NCBI RefSeq assembly: GCF_031877795.1
Contig: NC_133933.1
Location: 94,385,552 to 94,449,551 of the forward strand
Reading direction: 5' to 3'
DNA from: Strix aluco
Taxonomy: Eukaryota; Chordata; Aves; Strigiformes; Strigidae
DNA length: 64,000 bases
This document shows, one piece after another, positions 51,501 through 60,483 of the stretch (positions within the stretch are counted from its first letter, which is position 1; every line of letters begins with the position of its first letter). Under the pieces are notes generated by a model, which was not told where the DNA came from, made no database searches, and saw nothing but the letters and a program-made list of their open reading frames with translations. A program made the position numbers and the translations under genes.

Positions 51501-54500
51501 TGTTGTTTTGTTTTTGTTTTTTTTTTTTAACGTGATAGTTACTATGTAAAGTGAATTTATTTTAAGTAGGGTTATTATAGCTGGTGCATTTTCCAACGAG
51601 GGTGGGCCTGCCTTCTGGTAGTCTCTTTGTTTTAACTGTCTGCAGTGAGGACTGAACAAATTAATTAATTACCCTTGCTTTCCACAGTGATTCAGCACAG
51701 ATTCCACTTCTAAGAAGTGGAAGGTGTGCTCTGGCGTTCCTTTTCTTGGTGCTTTCGGACAGGGCTTCAAGTTGCTTCCAGAGTACATATCAACTTCTCA
51801 GAGCAAGCCTTATCAGCACTGACTGAACTTATTTTCTATCAAAGACTTAACCTCCCCCGCCAAACAAAAAAACCCAACCAACCCAAAACCCCATGTCTCT
51901 ATTACTGGTTCACTCTGTCCATTCCTAGCCTTTTTGTCATGCTTGCTTTTACCTACAGAAGTTCTTGGAGATCTGAACCATTTCAGAATGCAGTACTGCA
52001 TTGCTGTGTCACACAAACTGTTCTTGTATCAGATACAGGAATTTATTCATATTACCAGTTTTTCTCTCCACATCTTCATAAAGCATAAACATTTTAACCT
52101 TTGATTTTGGAGAGAAGAGTAGAAATCTAATAACATTGTCTTAAGTATTATTGTGAATTCAGATTTGTATAACGTTAAACCTGGAGAAGACGTGCAACAT
52201 TCTTACTACAGTTAAGACTGTGTCTGCATTTTAGTGAAAGTCTGAAAATGTGGAAGTCTGACTACTGGGTAGCAAGACTTTTAATCTGAGACACCTGAGA
52301 GAGAACTTAGTCATGACAGCTTTGCACAAGGAGAGCTGCTCATGTGGGCAAGACAGTTCTGAGTAAAGGTTTGTTGCTGTAGTATTACTTTTTTGGCATA
52401 AATGTCAAGGGATGTTGTGGCTGAATTTTATAGAAGAATTTGCATAGACTTGGAGTATTAGATACATGTCAATAATATTTGAAAGTATGCCAAAATAAGT
52501 AAAGTAATGACCAGTTCGTGGTAACTTAACTATATAGGTCTGTATTGGCTGTGGCCTTAAGTAAGGGTAGGCTACCTGGAAGGGTTGTGGGTTTAATCCT
52601 GCCTTACAAGGGCATTGGCTAGTTTACATTTTGTGTTCATTTTCTTCCTTCTGACTCTGTGACCACCATGAATAGGTAATAATGGCTGTAGGTGAGATTC
52701 ATCTAAAATATTAATTGGAATTTTTAATTTGATTTTTCTTTTTTTTTTTTAAGATGGTACGATAAATTTGTATTTATTTTTTTAGGACTCTGGATGTCTT
52801 AAGTGATGAAGTTGTAAAGGATCTTTCTGTTTATTACAGGAAAATGGTAAGTTGTACAACATAAGTGTAAGCTGATTAGGTTTAAAACGAGAACAGATGA
52901 GTAATAAATACATTCCTTCAGGGTCTGTAGATGACAGGCTGAATATGGAACATCTGACTCAAAAGCTAAGGTTAGCTGCTGCTATTATCACTCTCATGGG
53001 TCTCATATTTCATTATTCACTAGCCACTGCTGCAACAGTATTGTGTCCTTTAATTAATTGTACACATTAAACTTATAAATGTTCTGTAATTAACAATTGT
53101 TGCATGATAAAGCATAAGCAAAACCTATGGAAAAGAGCATGTGTTACTTAGAAGCAAGGAGAAGAAAGCTATTTAGACTTCTCCAGTGTAACATTCAGGG
53201 TGATCATATAGGTCTTAAAAGCTGTAAGAAAAATAATGTTAAAGCTGAACTTTAATGCAAAGGGGAAAACCAAGGCACATTATAATCCACTATTCTTTAA
53301 CTGTAAAAGATGAATGTTTGCAAAACCTTGAAGCATTTTTTTGTCATGAGCTACAGGTAGCTAAAACATGCATTGAGTCTGTCACTTTAAAATAATTCTC
53401 CTGTTTGTTTTGCTTAAAGGTGTAACTTAAGTATATAAGCTGGTTAAAAAATTAATTACTTGATCTGTGGAAGTGTTGTAAAAGGACTAAAACTGTCATT
53501 TAAAAGAGATCATATATTTGCTAGCATACAACTTGAGAGAAACTTAGTATAACAGCTTTTACAACTACAGATTCCAGCTATGGTCAGGAGAGTAATTACT
53601 CCATATCCAGATGGACCTGACATAAGTTGTTTTGAGCCTGAAGATGGAGAGAACTTTGTCTTTTTAAGGGAAGAAATGAATACAGAACAAAATTCTCAGT
53701 AAGTATTTATTTTTCATCAACACTTTTAACTAGGTGAGCTGTATATGGTATTTTTCCCCCTTTGGATGGTGCTTGACTCCCTTTGGGTTCAGGATTGAAA
53801 TATTAAGAAATAGGAGAAAAGGAGGTTTCAAAGACCCTTCTCAGTTTCCTTAAGTATTTTAAAATGTTACAGAACTGCAGTGGAGCACTTTTTTTGATTT
53901 ATAAGTAGCATATGAGTAAAGGTAGCAGAACAAGCATTCACAGTAATGTTTAGGAGTTGTGCATGTGGTGAGAGTATCTGTGTATGTGTGAGACAAACTG
54001 TGGGGTTCACCGAGCTTCACGGAATTAGGAGAAATCAAAAGAGAAAAAAACCCAGACTTTAATACAGATCTGTTTGGATAATCTACACTTCTTAATATTA
54101 ACAGAACTGTTATGTGAAATATGAAGTATTGTAGCATGAGTTTTTAATCTGTCGGTTTAAAGTGGCTACTCACTGTCTGTAGAATAACCAAACTAGTGAC
54201 CTGTGTTTAAGAAGTGGTAGAAAATATGATCCAAACAACTGTAGATCAGGTGGTTTGGCCTCAGTGTTTTTGTGGACTTCTGGTATTCTGTCTTTGAACA
54301 TTTGTTCTGAAGACATAGAAGTAAGAGCAATAGAATCAATAAAGTCTTACCAGACTAATTTAATATATTAATATGCTGCTTTTCTCTGACGAGAAATAAT
54401 AAAATTAAAACTGCTTTTCTTTGGTACAGTTTTTAAACTGGAGAAATTGACTATGACATCACGACTATGAAAAGTTAACTTGATAGGATGACTTGGTAAC

Positions 54501-57500
54501 ATGCTTCCAAATAGTGAAATATGATGTCACTGTGCAGATGAGACCTCGCTTGGGGTGTTGTGTACGGTTCTGACCACTTGTGTCAAGAAAAGTTATGTGA
54601 ACTAGTACAGACAAGGACTAGCAGGTCAAGAGAACTAAGAGGCTGCTTTGTGTTAGACTTCAAGCCTTTCAGTGTTTTTAAAGGCTAGATGCTAGCCTTT
54701 AGGGAACAGAGCAATCCAGGATTAAAAAAACACCCAAGGATTTTAAGGTTACGGTATTGATGCAGGAATGAATAAGTGCTTCTCAAAGAAGCTTTTTGAA
54801 ATAAGGTTACTGTAGCTGTGATTCATAGAATTCTGAATTTTTCATAGTTTTGCTAAAATGAAAGATGCCTTTTATTTGATTCCATGCTTCCTAATATCAT
54901 ATATAGGAACATGAGACATTTTGGTAATGTGACCGTATACCTGCTTTATTGTAGAAGTAGTGTTATCTTGGTGGCAATATTTGTGTGGGTGAAAAATGAA
55001 ACCAACTGTGGAGTTTATTGAACTTCACTAATTTAGGAGAAACCAAGGAGAAATTCGAGGAGAAAGAAAGTGGAGACTTGGATGTTGTGTCAGTTGCTGC
55101 AATGTGTAGCAGGTTTAGTCTGACCTAGGTGGCAGTGCCAGCCTGTGCAGCTTCTGTATCTTTCACTGTCTCAATAGAAGTCCTTGTGCAGCATACTAGA
55201 CCAGAGACTAGATCTAGATTGGAAAGATTTTTTTTCTCTTCCTCCTGGATTATTTTTTTTTTCCTCCAAATCGAATACTAAATAGTTGTGCCAGTGAATA
55301 AGCAGAGCAGGAACAAGCAGTTAGTGACAGCTGGTGGGACCAGGTATTGCTGCTTAAAGTGTAACTGCTCCTGACTGAAAGTCTTGACACTGACCCTGAT
55401 AGTTCTGAGGCACAATTTCTTTGGCTTTAATCCATCTTGGGTTTTGTTTTTGGTTTTGTTGTGGTTTTTGTTTTTGTTTTTTTTTGTAATAGGGAAGCCC
55501 TTTTCAAAAGAGCAAAAACTAAGGCAAAAAAGAAGCCACGAAAGCGGTCTGACAGCTCTGGAGGATATAATTTATCAGATATTATTCAGAGTCCAGCCTC
55601 TGCAGGTCAGTGGGAAAGAGGTTCCTTTCGGGTATAAAAACAGAACATAAAGTTAAATGTGCAATGCAGTGTGCTTTCTATACTTCAGTAAGGAAATCTT
55701 GCAAAGTTTACTTCTTTCCTAGTGAATGTACCTTTTTTTGTAGTGAATACCATAGCTGAATTTGAATGGTGAATCCTTAAGTTTTGTTTGAAAGGATGCT
55801 TGTCATATTAAGCTGGTGTCCAAAGTTCAGATTCTGTAAAAGTAAGTATTTTATCAAATAAAGTTAATGGTCACTTTCCCATGTGGTTTTAATAAGTGGA
55901 ACATTTCTGCTAGTGTGTGTGGGTTTTTTTCTTTTTTCTGGAATATAAAAAATAAATTAGTCATTGTTTATTGAAAAGATGGTAGAAGCTTTCATTTTCA
56001 ACAGAAAAGTGCCAGTGTTACTTCCTAAAACTGTGAGACAGAGGAAGAAAACTGAGACTAATCTTACTCTGAAAAAATATTTAAGATAGTCTTAACTTTG
56101 TTTATACTTACTACACTCTAGTATACTGGACTAGGTAAACTTCTGGTTATTTTGCAGTCATCATACGGAGTGAATAACTTTGGGATTTTTTTAAGTGTTG
56201 TTTAGTCCAGCTCTCATGATTTAATAATTCCGCTTCTTTTCTTATTTCTTAGGCTCAGTGAAGCTGGATAAAACTAACTCTGTAGAGTCACTTCCAGAAC
56301 ACTCAACATCTGACTCTGAAGGTAGTTATGCAGGGGTGGGTAGCCCCAGAGACTTGCAGTCCCCTGACTTCACAAAAGGATTTCATCAAGAGAGGACTGA
56401 GGTTGGATTTCTTTGTTCCTAGCAATTTATTTGTTTGCATTTATCTAGTCCATCAAAAGCAGAGTTTATATTTTGGAGTGTTTCTGAGAAGCTGTTGTCC
56501 TTAAAATGGAGTAGACAACTTTAAATAGTTAGTGTTTGTCTGATAAAGCAAATAAAAATGAGTATTTCTTATTAAATCTCTAAGGGTAATTTATTCGTGT
56601 GGTACCATAATAAGAATTTTTATATGCTGTAGTGTTCAGAGAATTTCAAATGAAAAGAGCAATTATGTAAAGTCTTTATCTACTTCATTTAAAATTCAAA
56701 GTAAATCTGAAGTTCAGAAGCCGAAAAAAACAAAAACAGAAGCCAAAATCTCCAGGATAGTCCCGCTGTTCTTCAACTCTGTAGTTGGACAGAAGTGTGG
56801 TCCAGGATAACTGAGACATAACTGATACATATTTGGACTTAAATGATTCAAAGTGAAGTGTGAAAGAAAAAAAAGGTACAAATAGCAGACTCATCAGGTA
56901 TTCAGTACGTTATTGCTATTTTTGAGGTATCCTTTAAAATCTTTTCACTTATACATGTCATTCAGGTTGTTTGTAGCATCACTGTTTACTAAATGGAAAA
57001 ATGTGAGAATATTTATTGAACATTTTTCTGTCTGTTTTTTAGATGAAGGACAAAGCGTGCAGTCAGGGTACGAAACCCACTCAACCTAACAAGGAGGTGA
57101 AGTTGTACAAGGGATCATCAGCATTGACACAGTCTACTCCACAGTCCATTCCCAGTGCCAAAACCAGCCCTGCAAGCTCTCCCAATTGGGTAGCAACCAG
57201 TTTCAGGTGCAGTAATAGTTGTGGTGCCTACCTAAGTTACAATCACAGCTCTACACTTGGTAGTGAATGCTAATAATCTTCTATTCAAACTAAAAATAGC
57301 TATCTGCTCTTCCAAATGATCATACATTATGTGACATGTGAATTAAAGATTTTGGTAGTTTTATTAACTGGTATGTTTTTTAATTATTCTTTGGGAAAAG
57401 CAATTGCTAGATACATTTTTTTTTTTTTTTAATTATATTTTTGCTCTTAAGTGCTATTAGTCTGGATTTCTAATATCTTTCTTAAAAGCCTGCTTGGTTA

Positions 57501-60483
57501 ATGCTTTGTAAAATGCTTGGCAGTTTTTTGTAGAATAAGACTATGCTTGAAGCCATTAGAAGCACCATTGTACTTTGACATTTTTAAGGCATGCCTTTAG
57601 ATTTAAACAGTCTGAAAATCAGCACCACAGGTTTAACTGATACAGTGATAAAAAATTGATTATTAATTTTTATCTGTAGCAGTATCTGCATATGAAAAAG
57701 GAGCAGTACTGTGATAGATTGAAGGTCTGTCTTGCCTGATGTCCTGTCTTCGATGGTTGTCAATAAAGGTTGAATAGAGAAGAGTTTAAGGATTTAGGGA
57801 GTCATATAGTGATAATTTCCTACAGTGTTCCCAGGCTCTGTTGGTTTGTCACTGGTGGGCTTTGTTAATACAGGTGATACAGCTGCAGAAATTAGAAGTT
57901 GTAGCTCTGAAGTATATTGTTTGGTGAGCAGGGTCCGTCTGTGTTTTGTCTTGCTATGTATTTGTGGAAGAATTTGTGTATTTACCCTCTATGCAGAGAG
58001 GGTAACACATGCCACAGCCAACTCTTCGGTCTTTAGATTGGTTGTAAGAAGCTCCACTTTCATCTGCTATCTTAAGAGTTCTTTTTGAATGTTTTTTAGA
58101 CTGCATGGAAGGGGAACAAATAAAACCATAGGACTTTGTTGTAATGTCACTGTGCCTGTGTGGGTTTCCTTTGTACTCTTTCTTCACTTTTCCTGGTATT
58201 GCTGGTATGATTTCAAGAAAAAGCAGGCAATGCAGTGGTGTAGGATGTGTAAAGGATTAATACTATAGTGTATCTGATTGAACTGCTGTGGAGGAGCAGT
58301 GACAACAGGGTTTGGTGTGACCTCCCAGTGATCAGTTAATTCACTAGTTAGTCTATGGCAGTTGGGTTTATGCAGGGAGAGAGAGAGGGATTGCTGCTTT
58401 TATTTTATTCAAAGCTTGTTGTGGAATCTAGTTGTAACACAGCTTGGTTTACAAATGCCTTTAAGTACACAGATTTTAATTTATAGTTTCATGTAAAGCT
58501 TTTAAATGTCTGGATTTCTGTGGAAGTTTAAAATTAGATCTAGGAAGTTTAAACTAGTTTTAAACTAGGAAGTTTCAAATTTAATGAAAAAGAAACTGAT
58601 TCCTAAAGCTTGAGAATGTGACTGCTGTTTGTACAAAGCTCTAACTTTGCAAAGAGTGTTCTGTTTGCCATGTGAAATAATTTTAATCCTGTTCTTCAAA
58701 GAAAGATCTCATTCAGCCTTCATGAAAGAGCTGTGAGCAGTGCCTCTCCAATACTTAGCATGAGCAGTTGACTACTAAATAAGTATCCTGGATTTAGGTA
58801 TCTAATTTTTTTAAAGTAATCATAGTTCACATCTTTTAGTTTCATAGCATAATGAGTCTTGAAAGTATTTTTATAGTGTGCTCTTAAATATGTATATATT
58901 TATAAAAGTTTTGTCAGAAACATTCTATTTGAGGTTTGCCATAATTGAGGAAACAGACATAAATTATACATCCGGTTACCAATCTTATATATGATTTAGA
59001 GGATTTCAGTGAAGGCTGGAACTGTGGAATGTAAGTAAAAATGAGTGCCTTGTAAGGTAACTTTTTATTTTTCATTTAGCCCTGCCAGCCCTCCTGCTAT
59101 GGATCTAAGAACCATCATGGAAATTGAAGAAAGTATGCAGAAAAGTGGAACCATGCCAAAGGCAAATTCAGGGTTGGTAAAAAACCAAAATCTATAAAAG
59201 AAAAGTGTGATAAACCAGGCTATTATGAATTTACTTAGTGGTTCAGGCAGTTCAGAGTTTAAAAAAAGCAGGAGAAAAGTTGTCCTATTTGTTTTTGAAC
59301 GCTTTGTTTACTGCAGTTCATTATGGTGTTTTTCTGTGAGCATACAAAGTTTATCCCTTTATTTTACTGTAGTCTTGTTTGGTCTACTACTGCAAAAGCA
59401 TGTCTTAGCTGTTGAAATGTGGAAGAAAGAGCTAGTAAACTAGTATCTTAAATCAGTGGCCTGCTGTGCTGAATTTTCCTATTTTCAGCCAAAAAGAATT
59501 AATTATTGATGCTAGCACCTTGGAAATTACTTGTGGACCAGTACTGTAATTGATCCTGAAGTTTATTTCTTGTCTCACATTCTCTGACCATCCCCAGCAC
59601 CCATGTGTTGATATTGACAATTCTTCCTCAGACAGAAGCAAGGGTGGGTCTTGTTTGGAGAAGCATCCCACAGACACAGGTTAATGAACATATTTTTTCA
59701 GGAGACGGTGGATTAGACCTTTTGTTTCTTAACTGGTGACATATGGAACAGAATGGGAGATGACTTTCATGACCTTTGAAGTGTGACATTCTTGTAAAGG
59801 AGAGCTAGGACAGTAGTCCTGGAGCCTGTGAAAGGGTTGCTGGCTAGATTCAGAAGCTGTGAGCAAAGCAGCCAAGACTGAAGAATAGAAATAACTTAAA
59901 AAAACAAGTTATTACAAATAGAAAAAATGACTATATGCTGTTGTATACATTTCTTATGCATGAATAATTTTGGTTTAAGGGAGCTAAGCTTCTGACAGTC
60001 TCTTAAAAAGTCACAAAATTAGAAAATAGTCTTTATCTGGTGGTAGTCCATCTCTTCTGGAGACTTGCATGTTTTCATTTGCAGACGTCTATGTGAAGAA
60101 TAGTTTAATGATGCTTTTCTTTCCGTCACTCTTGATATTCATTGATCCTTCTTTTGCTCACCAGACACCTAGACCCTCTCTCCACCTATACTCCCCTTTT
60201 AGCACTCTAGACAAAGTATTTTGGTCTAGGAATGAAGTATTTCTCAGTTTAATTTGCAAGCTTAAAGGTGAGACATCTCAAAAGACACTGATCTTACATC
60301 TTCTCTCTTTGCAATATCAATTCACAGCAGAATCGCGTCTCATGGAATCAAGCTTTCTCAGAAGCAAAGAAAAATGATTGCCCTGGCAGCAAAAGATAAT
60401 GGGTCAGTAACTAGCAGCACAGAGCCTACTACACTACCCACACCACCCCCACCTACAAAAGTTGCAAAACTAGGGAATGCATG
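27177..60483 (+). CDS. IBTK: IBTK, exons 2-25 (C-terminal exons beyond window)
   Basis: Spliced coding frame: 27177-27500, 30787-30883, 32347-32471, 33537-33647, 34883-35053, 36199-36316, 38083-38263, 39510-39633, 41888-42065, 43538-43712, 44558-45154, 46488-46574, 47530-47612, 47723-47760, 49520-49616, 49987-50088, 51053-51170, 52786-52846, 53571-53698, 55493-55605, 56253-56401, 57043-57206, 59080-59172, 60328-60483. This gives 1196 codons plus 2 nt, and all phases agree. Approximate domains: ankyrin 50-140, RCC1 repeats 141-380, BTB1 562-650, BTB2 767-870 with a BACK-like helical tail, a basic tract 977-990 and a Ser/Pro-rich tail. The start ATG fits MSSFMPDCTSKC, close to human. In mammals the long protein is a Cullin-3 substrate receptor (PDCD4 is a reported target) and a short form inhibits BTK. 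No frame damage was seen. Confidence 0.95.
28770..29780 (-). mobile_element. CR1 LINE, 5'-truncated, antisense in intron 2
   Basis: The minus strand encodes decayed C-terminal parts of the CR1 reverse transcriptase. One segment holds ILGPVLFNVFINDLDD and, further on, KADDHT where an intact copy has an Asp-Asp box. A later segment holds EQDLGLLVDNQLTTSQQ and RRIWTPQYKTDM. The CR1 3' end lies near 28770. The frame is broken between segments, so the copy is inactive. A 5'-truncated, roughly 1-kb copy is normal for CR1. Confidence 0.88.
30787..30883 (+). CDS. IBTK: IBTK exon 3
   Basis: Residues 109-140 (HGVSLYVQDKEGLSALDLV) complete the ankyrin region. Acceptor TTTCAG at 30786, donor GTAGGA at 30884, ends in phase 1. 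Confidence 0.93.
31146..31304 (+). mobile_element. CR1 3' end, sense, in intron 3
   Basis: Typical CR1 3' text runs from GTTTTGGAGACTTCATCC through GGTCCTGGGCAACCTGCTC to ATTATTCTGTGATT. It is about 160 bp and strongly 5'-truncated. Confidence 0.85.
32347..32471 (+). CDS. IBTK: IBTK exon 4: first RCC1-like repeat
   Basis: Residues 141-182. The split Asp codon (G|AT) joins exon 3. EVYTWGNNINFTLGHG is an RCC1 signature. Donor GTATTT at 32472, phase 0. Confidence 0.93.
32639..32684 (+). repeat. C-rich tract in intron 4
   Basis: C runs, including 16 uninterrupted C at about 32660-32675, are followed by TT and more C ending in CCAG. The opposite strand is G-rich and could form a quadruplex. The tract also resembles a polypyrimidine tract with a CAG and could act as a decoy acceptor. 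Confidence 0.85.
33537..33647 (+). CDS. IBTK: IBTK exon 5: RCC1 repeat
   Basis: Residues 183-219 (VVLCKFHSVFLSHKGQ, then YTCGHGQGGRLGHGDEQTCL). Acceptor TTTCAG, donor GTATGC, phase 0 at both ends. Confidence 0.94.
34883..35053 (+). CDS. IBTK: IBTK exon 6: RCC1 repeat
   Basis: Residues 220-276, including AAAKDHTVVLTEDGYVYTFG and a Pro-rich turn (LPPPPNC). Acceptor TTCAG, donor GTAAAA, phase 0 at both ends. Confidence 0.94.
36199..36316 (+). CDS. IBTK: IBTK exon 7: RCC1 repeat
   Basis: Residues 277-315 (IGVAAGRFHTVLW, then YTMGLNGGQLG). Acceptor CCTAG, donor GTAAGG, ends in phase 1 and continues as G|GT in exon 8. Confidence 0.93.
38083..38263 (+). CDS. IBTK: IBTK exon 8
   Basis: Residues 316-375, with YLLDPNGEKCVTAPRQVSAL and RGDIYLLADYQCKKM. 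Acceptor TTCTAG, donor GTATGT, ends in phase 2. Confidence 0.93.
39510..39633 (+). CDS. IBTK: IBTK exon 9
   Basis: Residues 376-417 (KQLNLKKVLVNGGYLEYKV, then GGQKICILALDEAGR). Acceptor TTCCAG, donor GTAAGT, ends in phase 0. Confidence 0.92.
40261..40275 (-). promoter_or_regulatory. CTCF-like core in intron 9
   Basis: On the minus strand CCACTAGATGGCACT matches all 15 positions of the CTCF core CCASYAGRKGGCRSY. It is a motif match only; occupancy is unknown. Confidence 0.45.
40769..41111 (+). mobile_element. CR1 3' end, sense, in intron 9
   Basis: CR1 3' sequence begins at GCCTAGAAAAGAGAAGGCTC and continues through GGCACAGGTTGCCCATGG and GTCCTGGGCAATTGGCTC to CAACCATTCTGTGATTCTGT. It is about 340 bp and 5'-truncated. 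Confidence 0.92.
41888..42065 (+). CDS. IBTK: IBTK exon 10
   Basis: Residues 418-476 (VFCWKSSNNSMKQCRWVYG, then MFVTQDGEAFTGKW). Acceptor ATTATAG, donor GTTAGC, ends in phase 1. Confidence 0.92.
43538..43712 (+). CDS. IBTK: IBTK exon 11, with NAGNAG acceptor
   Basis: Residues 477-534 (EFVSNLQNSSCDVS, then VYERIRLQKLTF). The start at 43538 follows human spacing. Using the TAG three bases earlier (start 43535) would add one Ala. Donor GTATAT, ends in phase 2. Confidence 0.9.
44558..45154 (+). CDS. IBTK: IBTK exon 12: BTB1 domain
   Basis: This is the largest coding exon (597 nt), residues 535-733. BTB hallmarks are MDSIHDVTFQIG, then HKYILAVRSDFFKKLF, then HPDLFAYLLQFMYTDTC. It ends with a charged Lys-rich linker (EKQKSKSKKGKVAGEE). 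BTB domains dimerise and bind Cullin-3. Acceptor TTCTAG, donor GTAGGT, ends in phase 2. Confidence 0.95.
46488..46574 (+). CDS. IBTK: IBTK exon 13
   Basis: Residues 734-762, the linker between the two BTB domains (RLDGVRLENGKINVVNKKN). Acceptor TTTGCAG, donor GTAAAC, ends in phase 2. Confidence 0.9.
46827..46880 (-). mobile_element. Possible CR1 3'-end scrap, antisense
   Basis: TCATAGAATAATAATGCC and the following bases weakly resemble an inverted CR1 3' end. Short and decayed. Confidence 0.25.
47530..47612 (+). CDS. IBTK: IBTK exon 14: start of BTB2
   Basis: Residues 763-790 (CDVTLKSLDGKEFPCHKCVL). Acceptor TTCTAG, donor GTATGT, ends in phase 1. The following intron is only 110 bp. Confidence 0.94.
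47630..47649 (+). repeat. (TA)n microsatellite in intron 14
   Basis: About ten TA units are preceded by a short TG run. They fill much of the 110-bp intron between exons 14 and 15. Confidence 0.85.
47723..47760 (+). CDS. IBTK: IBTK exon 15
   Basis: Residues 791-803 (DYFHSMLSSSWIE), 38 nt, the smallest coding exon. Acceptor TTACAG, donor GTAAGC, ends in phase 0. Confidence 0.93.
49520..49616 (+). CDS. IBTK: IBTK exon 16
   Basis: Residues 804-835, the BTB2 core (LEMPIHSDILQIIVDYLYTD). Acceptor TTTTAG, donor GTGCCA, ends in phase 1. Confidence 0.93.
49987..50088 (+). CDS. IBTK: IBTK exon 17
   Basis: Residues 836-869, the end of BTB2 (VLVVADQLLISRLKEICEVA). Acceptor TTTCAG, donor GTGAGT, ends in phase 1. 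Confidence 0.94.
51053..51170 (+). CDS. IBTK: IBTK exon 18: BACK-like helices
   Basis: Residues 870-908 (LTLKNAAELLEFSAMYNAEQ, then LQFIGLNMAALLEA), the helical segment after BTB2 that resembles the 3-box/BACK region used for Cullin-3 contact. Acceptor TTTGCAG, donor GTAAGG, ends in phase 2. Confidence 0.94.
52786..52846 (+). CDS. IBTK: IBTK exon 19
   Basis: Residues 909-929 (TLDVLSDEVVKDLSVYYRKM). Acceptor TTTTAG, donor GTAAGT, ends in phase 0. Confidence 0.93.
53571..53698 (+). CDS. IBTK: IBTK exon 20
   Basis: Residues 930-971 (IPAMVRRVITPYPDGPDIS), acidic towards the end. Acceptor CTACAG, donor GTAAGT, ends in phase 2. Confidence 0.93.
54525..54720 (+). mobile_element. Possible decayed LINE (CR1/L2-like) in intron 20
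   Basis: TGCAGATGAGACCTCGCTTGGGGTGTTGTGTACGG and the following bases parallel the CR1/L2 stretch encoding the end of the reverse transcriptase. Divergence is high and the limits are approximate. Confidence 0.4.
55493..55605 (+). CDS. IBTK: IBTK exon 21: basic tract
   Basis: Residues 972-1009. A Lys/Arg-rich tract (FKRAKTKAKKKPRKRS) looks like a bipartite nuclear-localisation signal, followed by GGYNLSDIIQSP. The acceptor is preceded by a T/G-rich rather than a C/T-rich tract. Donor GTCAGT, ends in phase 1. Confidence 0.93.
56253..56401 (+). CDS. IBTK: IBTK exon 22, with weak donor
   Basis: Residues 1010-1059 (SVESLPEHSTSDSEGSYAGV, then GSPRDLQSPDF). Acceptor TTCTTAG. The end is set at 56401 by frame and homology; the donor GAG|GTTGGA is weak. 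Confidence 0.85.
57043..57206 (+). CDS. IBTK: IBTK exon 23
   Basis: Residues 1060-1113, a Ser/Pro/Thr-rich region ending STPQSIPSAKTSPASSPNWV. Acceptor TTTTTAG, donor GTGCAG, ends in phase 2. Its first half is poorly conserved with human. Confidence 0.85.
59080..59172 (+). CDS. IBTK: IBTK exon 24, with tandem donor
   Basis: Residues 1114-1144 (SPASPPAMDLRTIMEIEES). The frame needs the donor GG|GTTGGT at 59173. A stronger GTAAAA lies four bases downstream and would shift the frame. Confidence 0.88.
60328..60483 (+). CDS. IBTK: IBTK exon 25, with NAGNAG acceptor
   Basis: Residues 1145-1196 (ASHGIKLSQKQRKMIALAAK, then a Thr/Pro-rich stretch and LGNAW). The acceptor is CAGCAG: start 60328 gives Gly-Arg-Ile, start 60331 gives Gly-Ile. 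Donor GTATGT, ends in phase 2. Later exons are not in the window. Confidence 0.9.
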
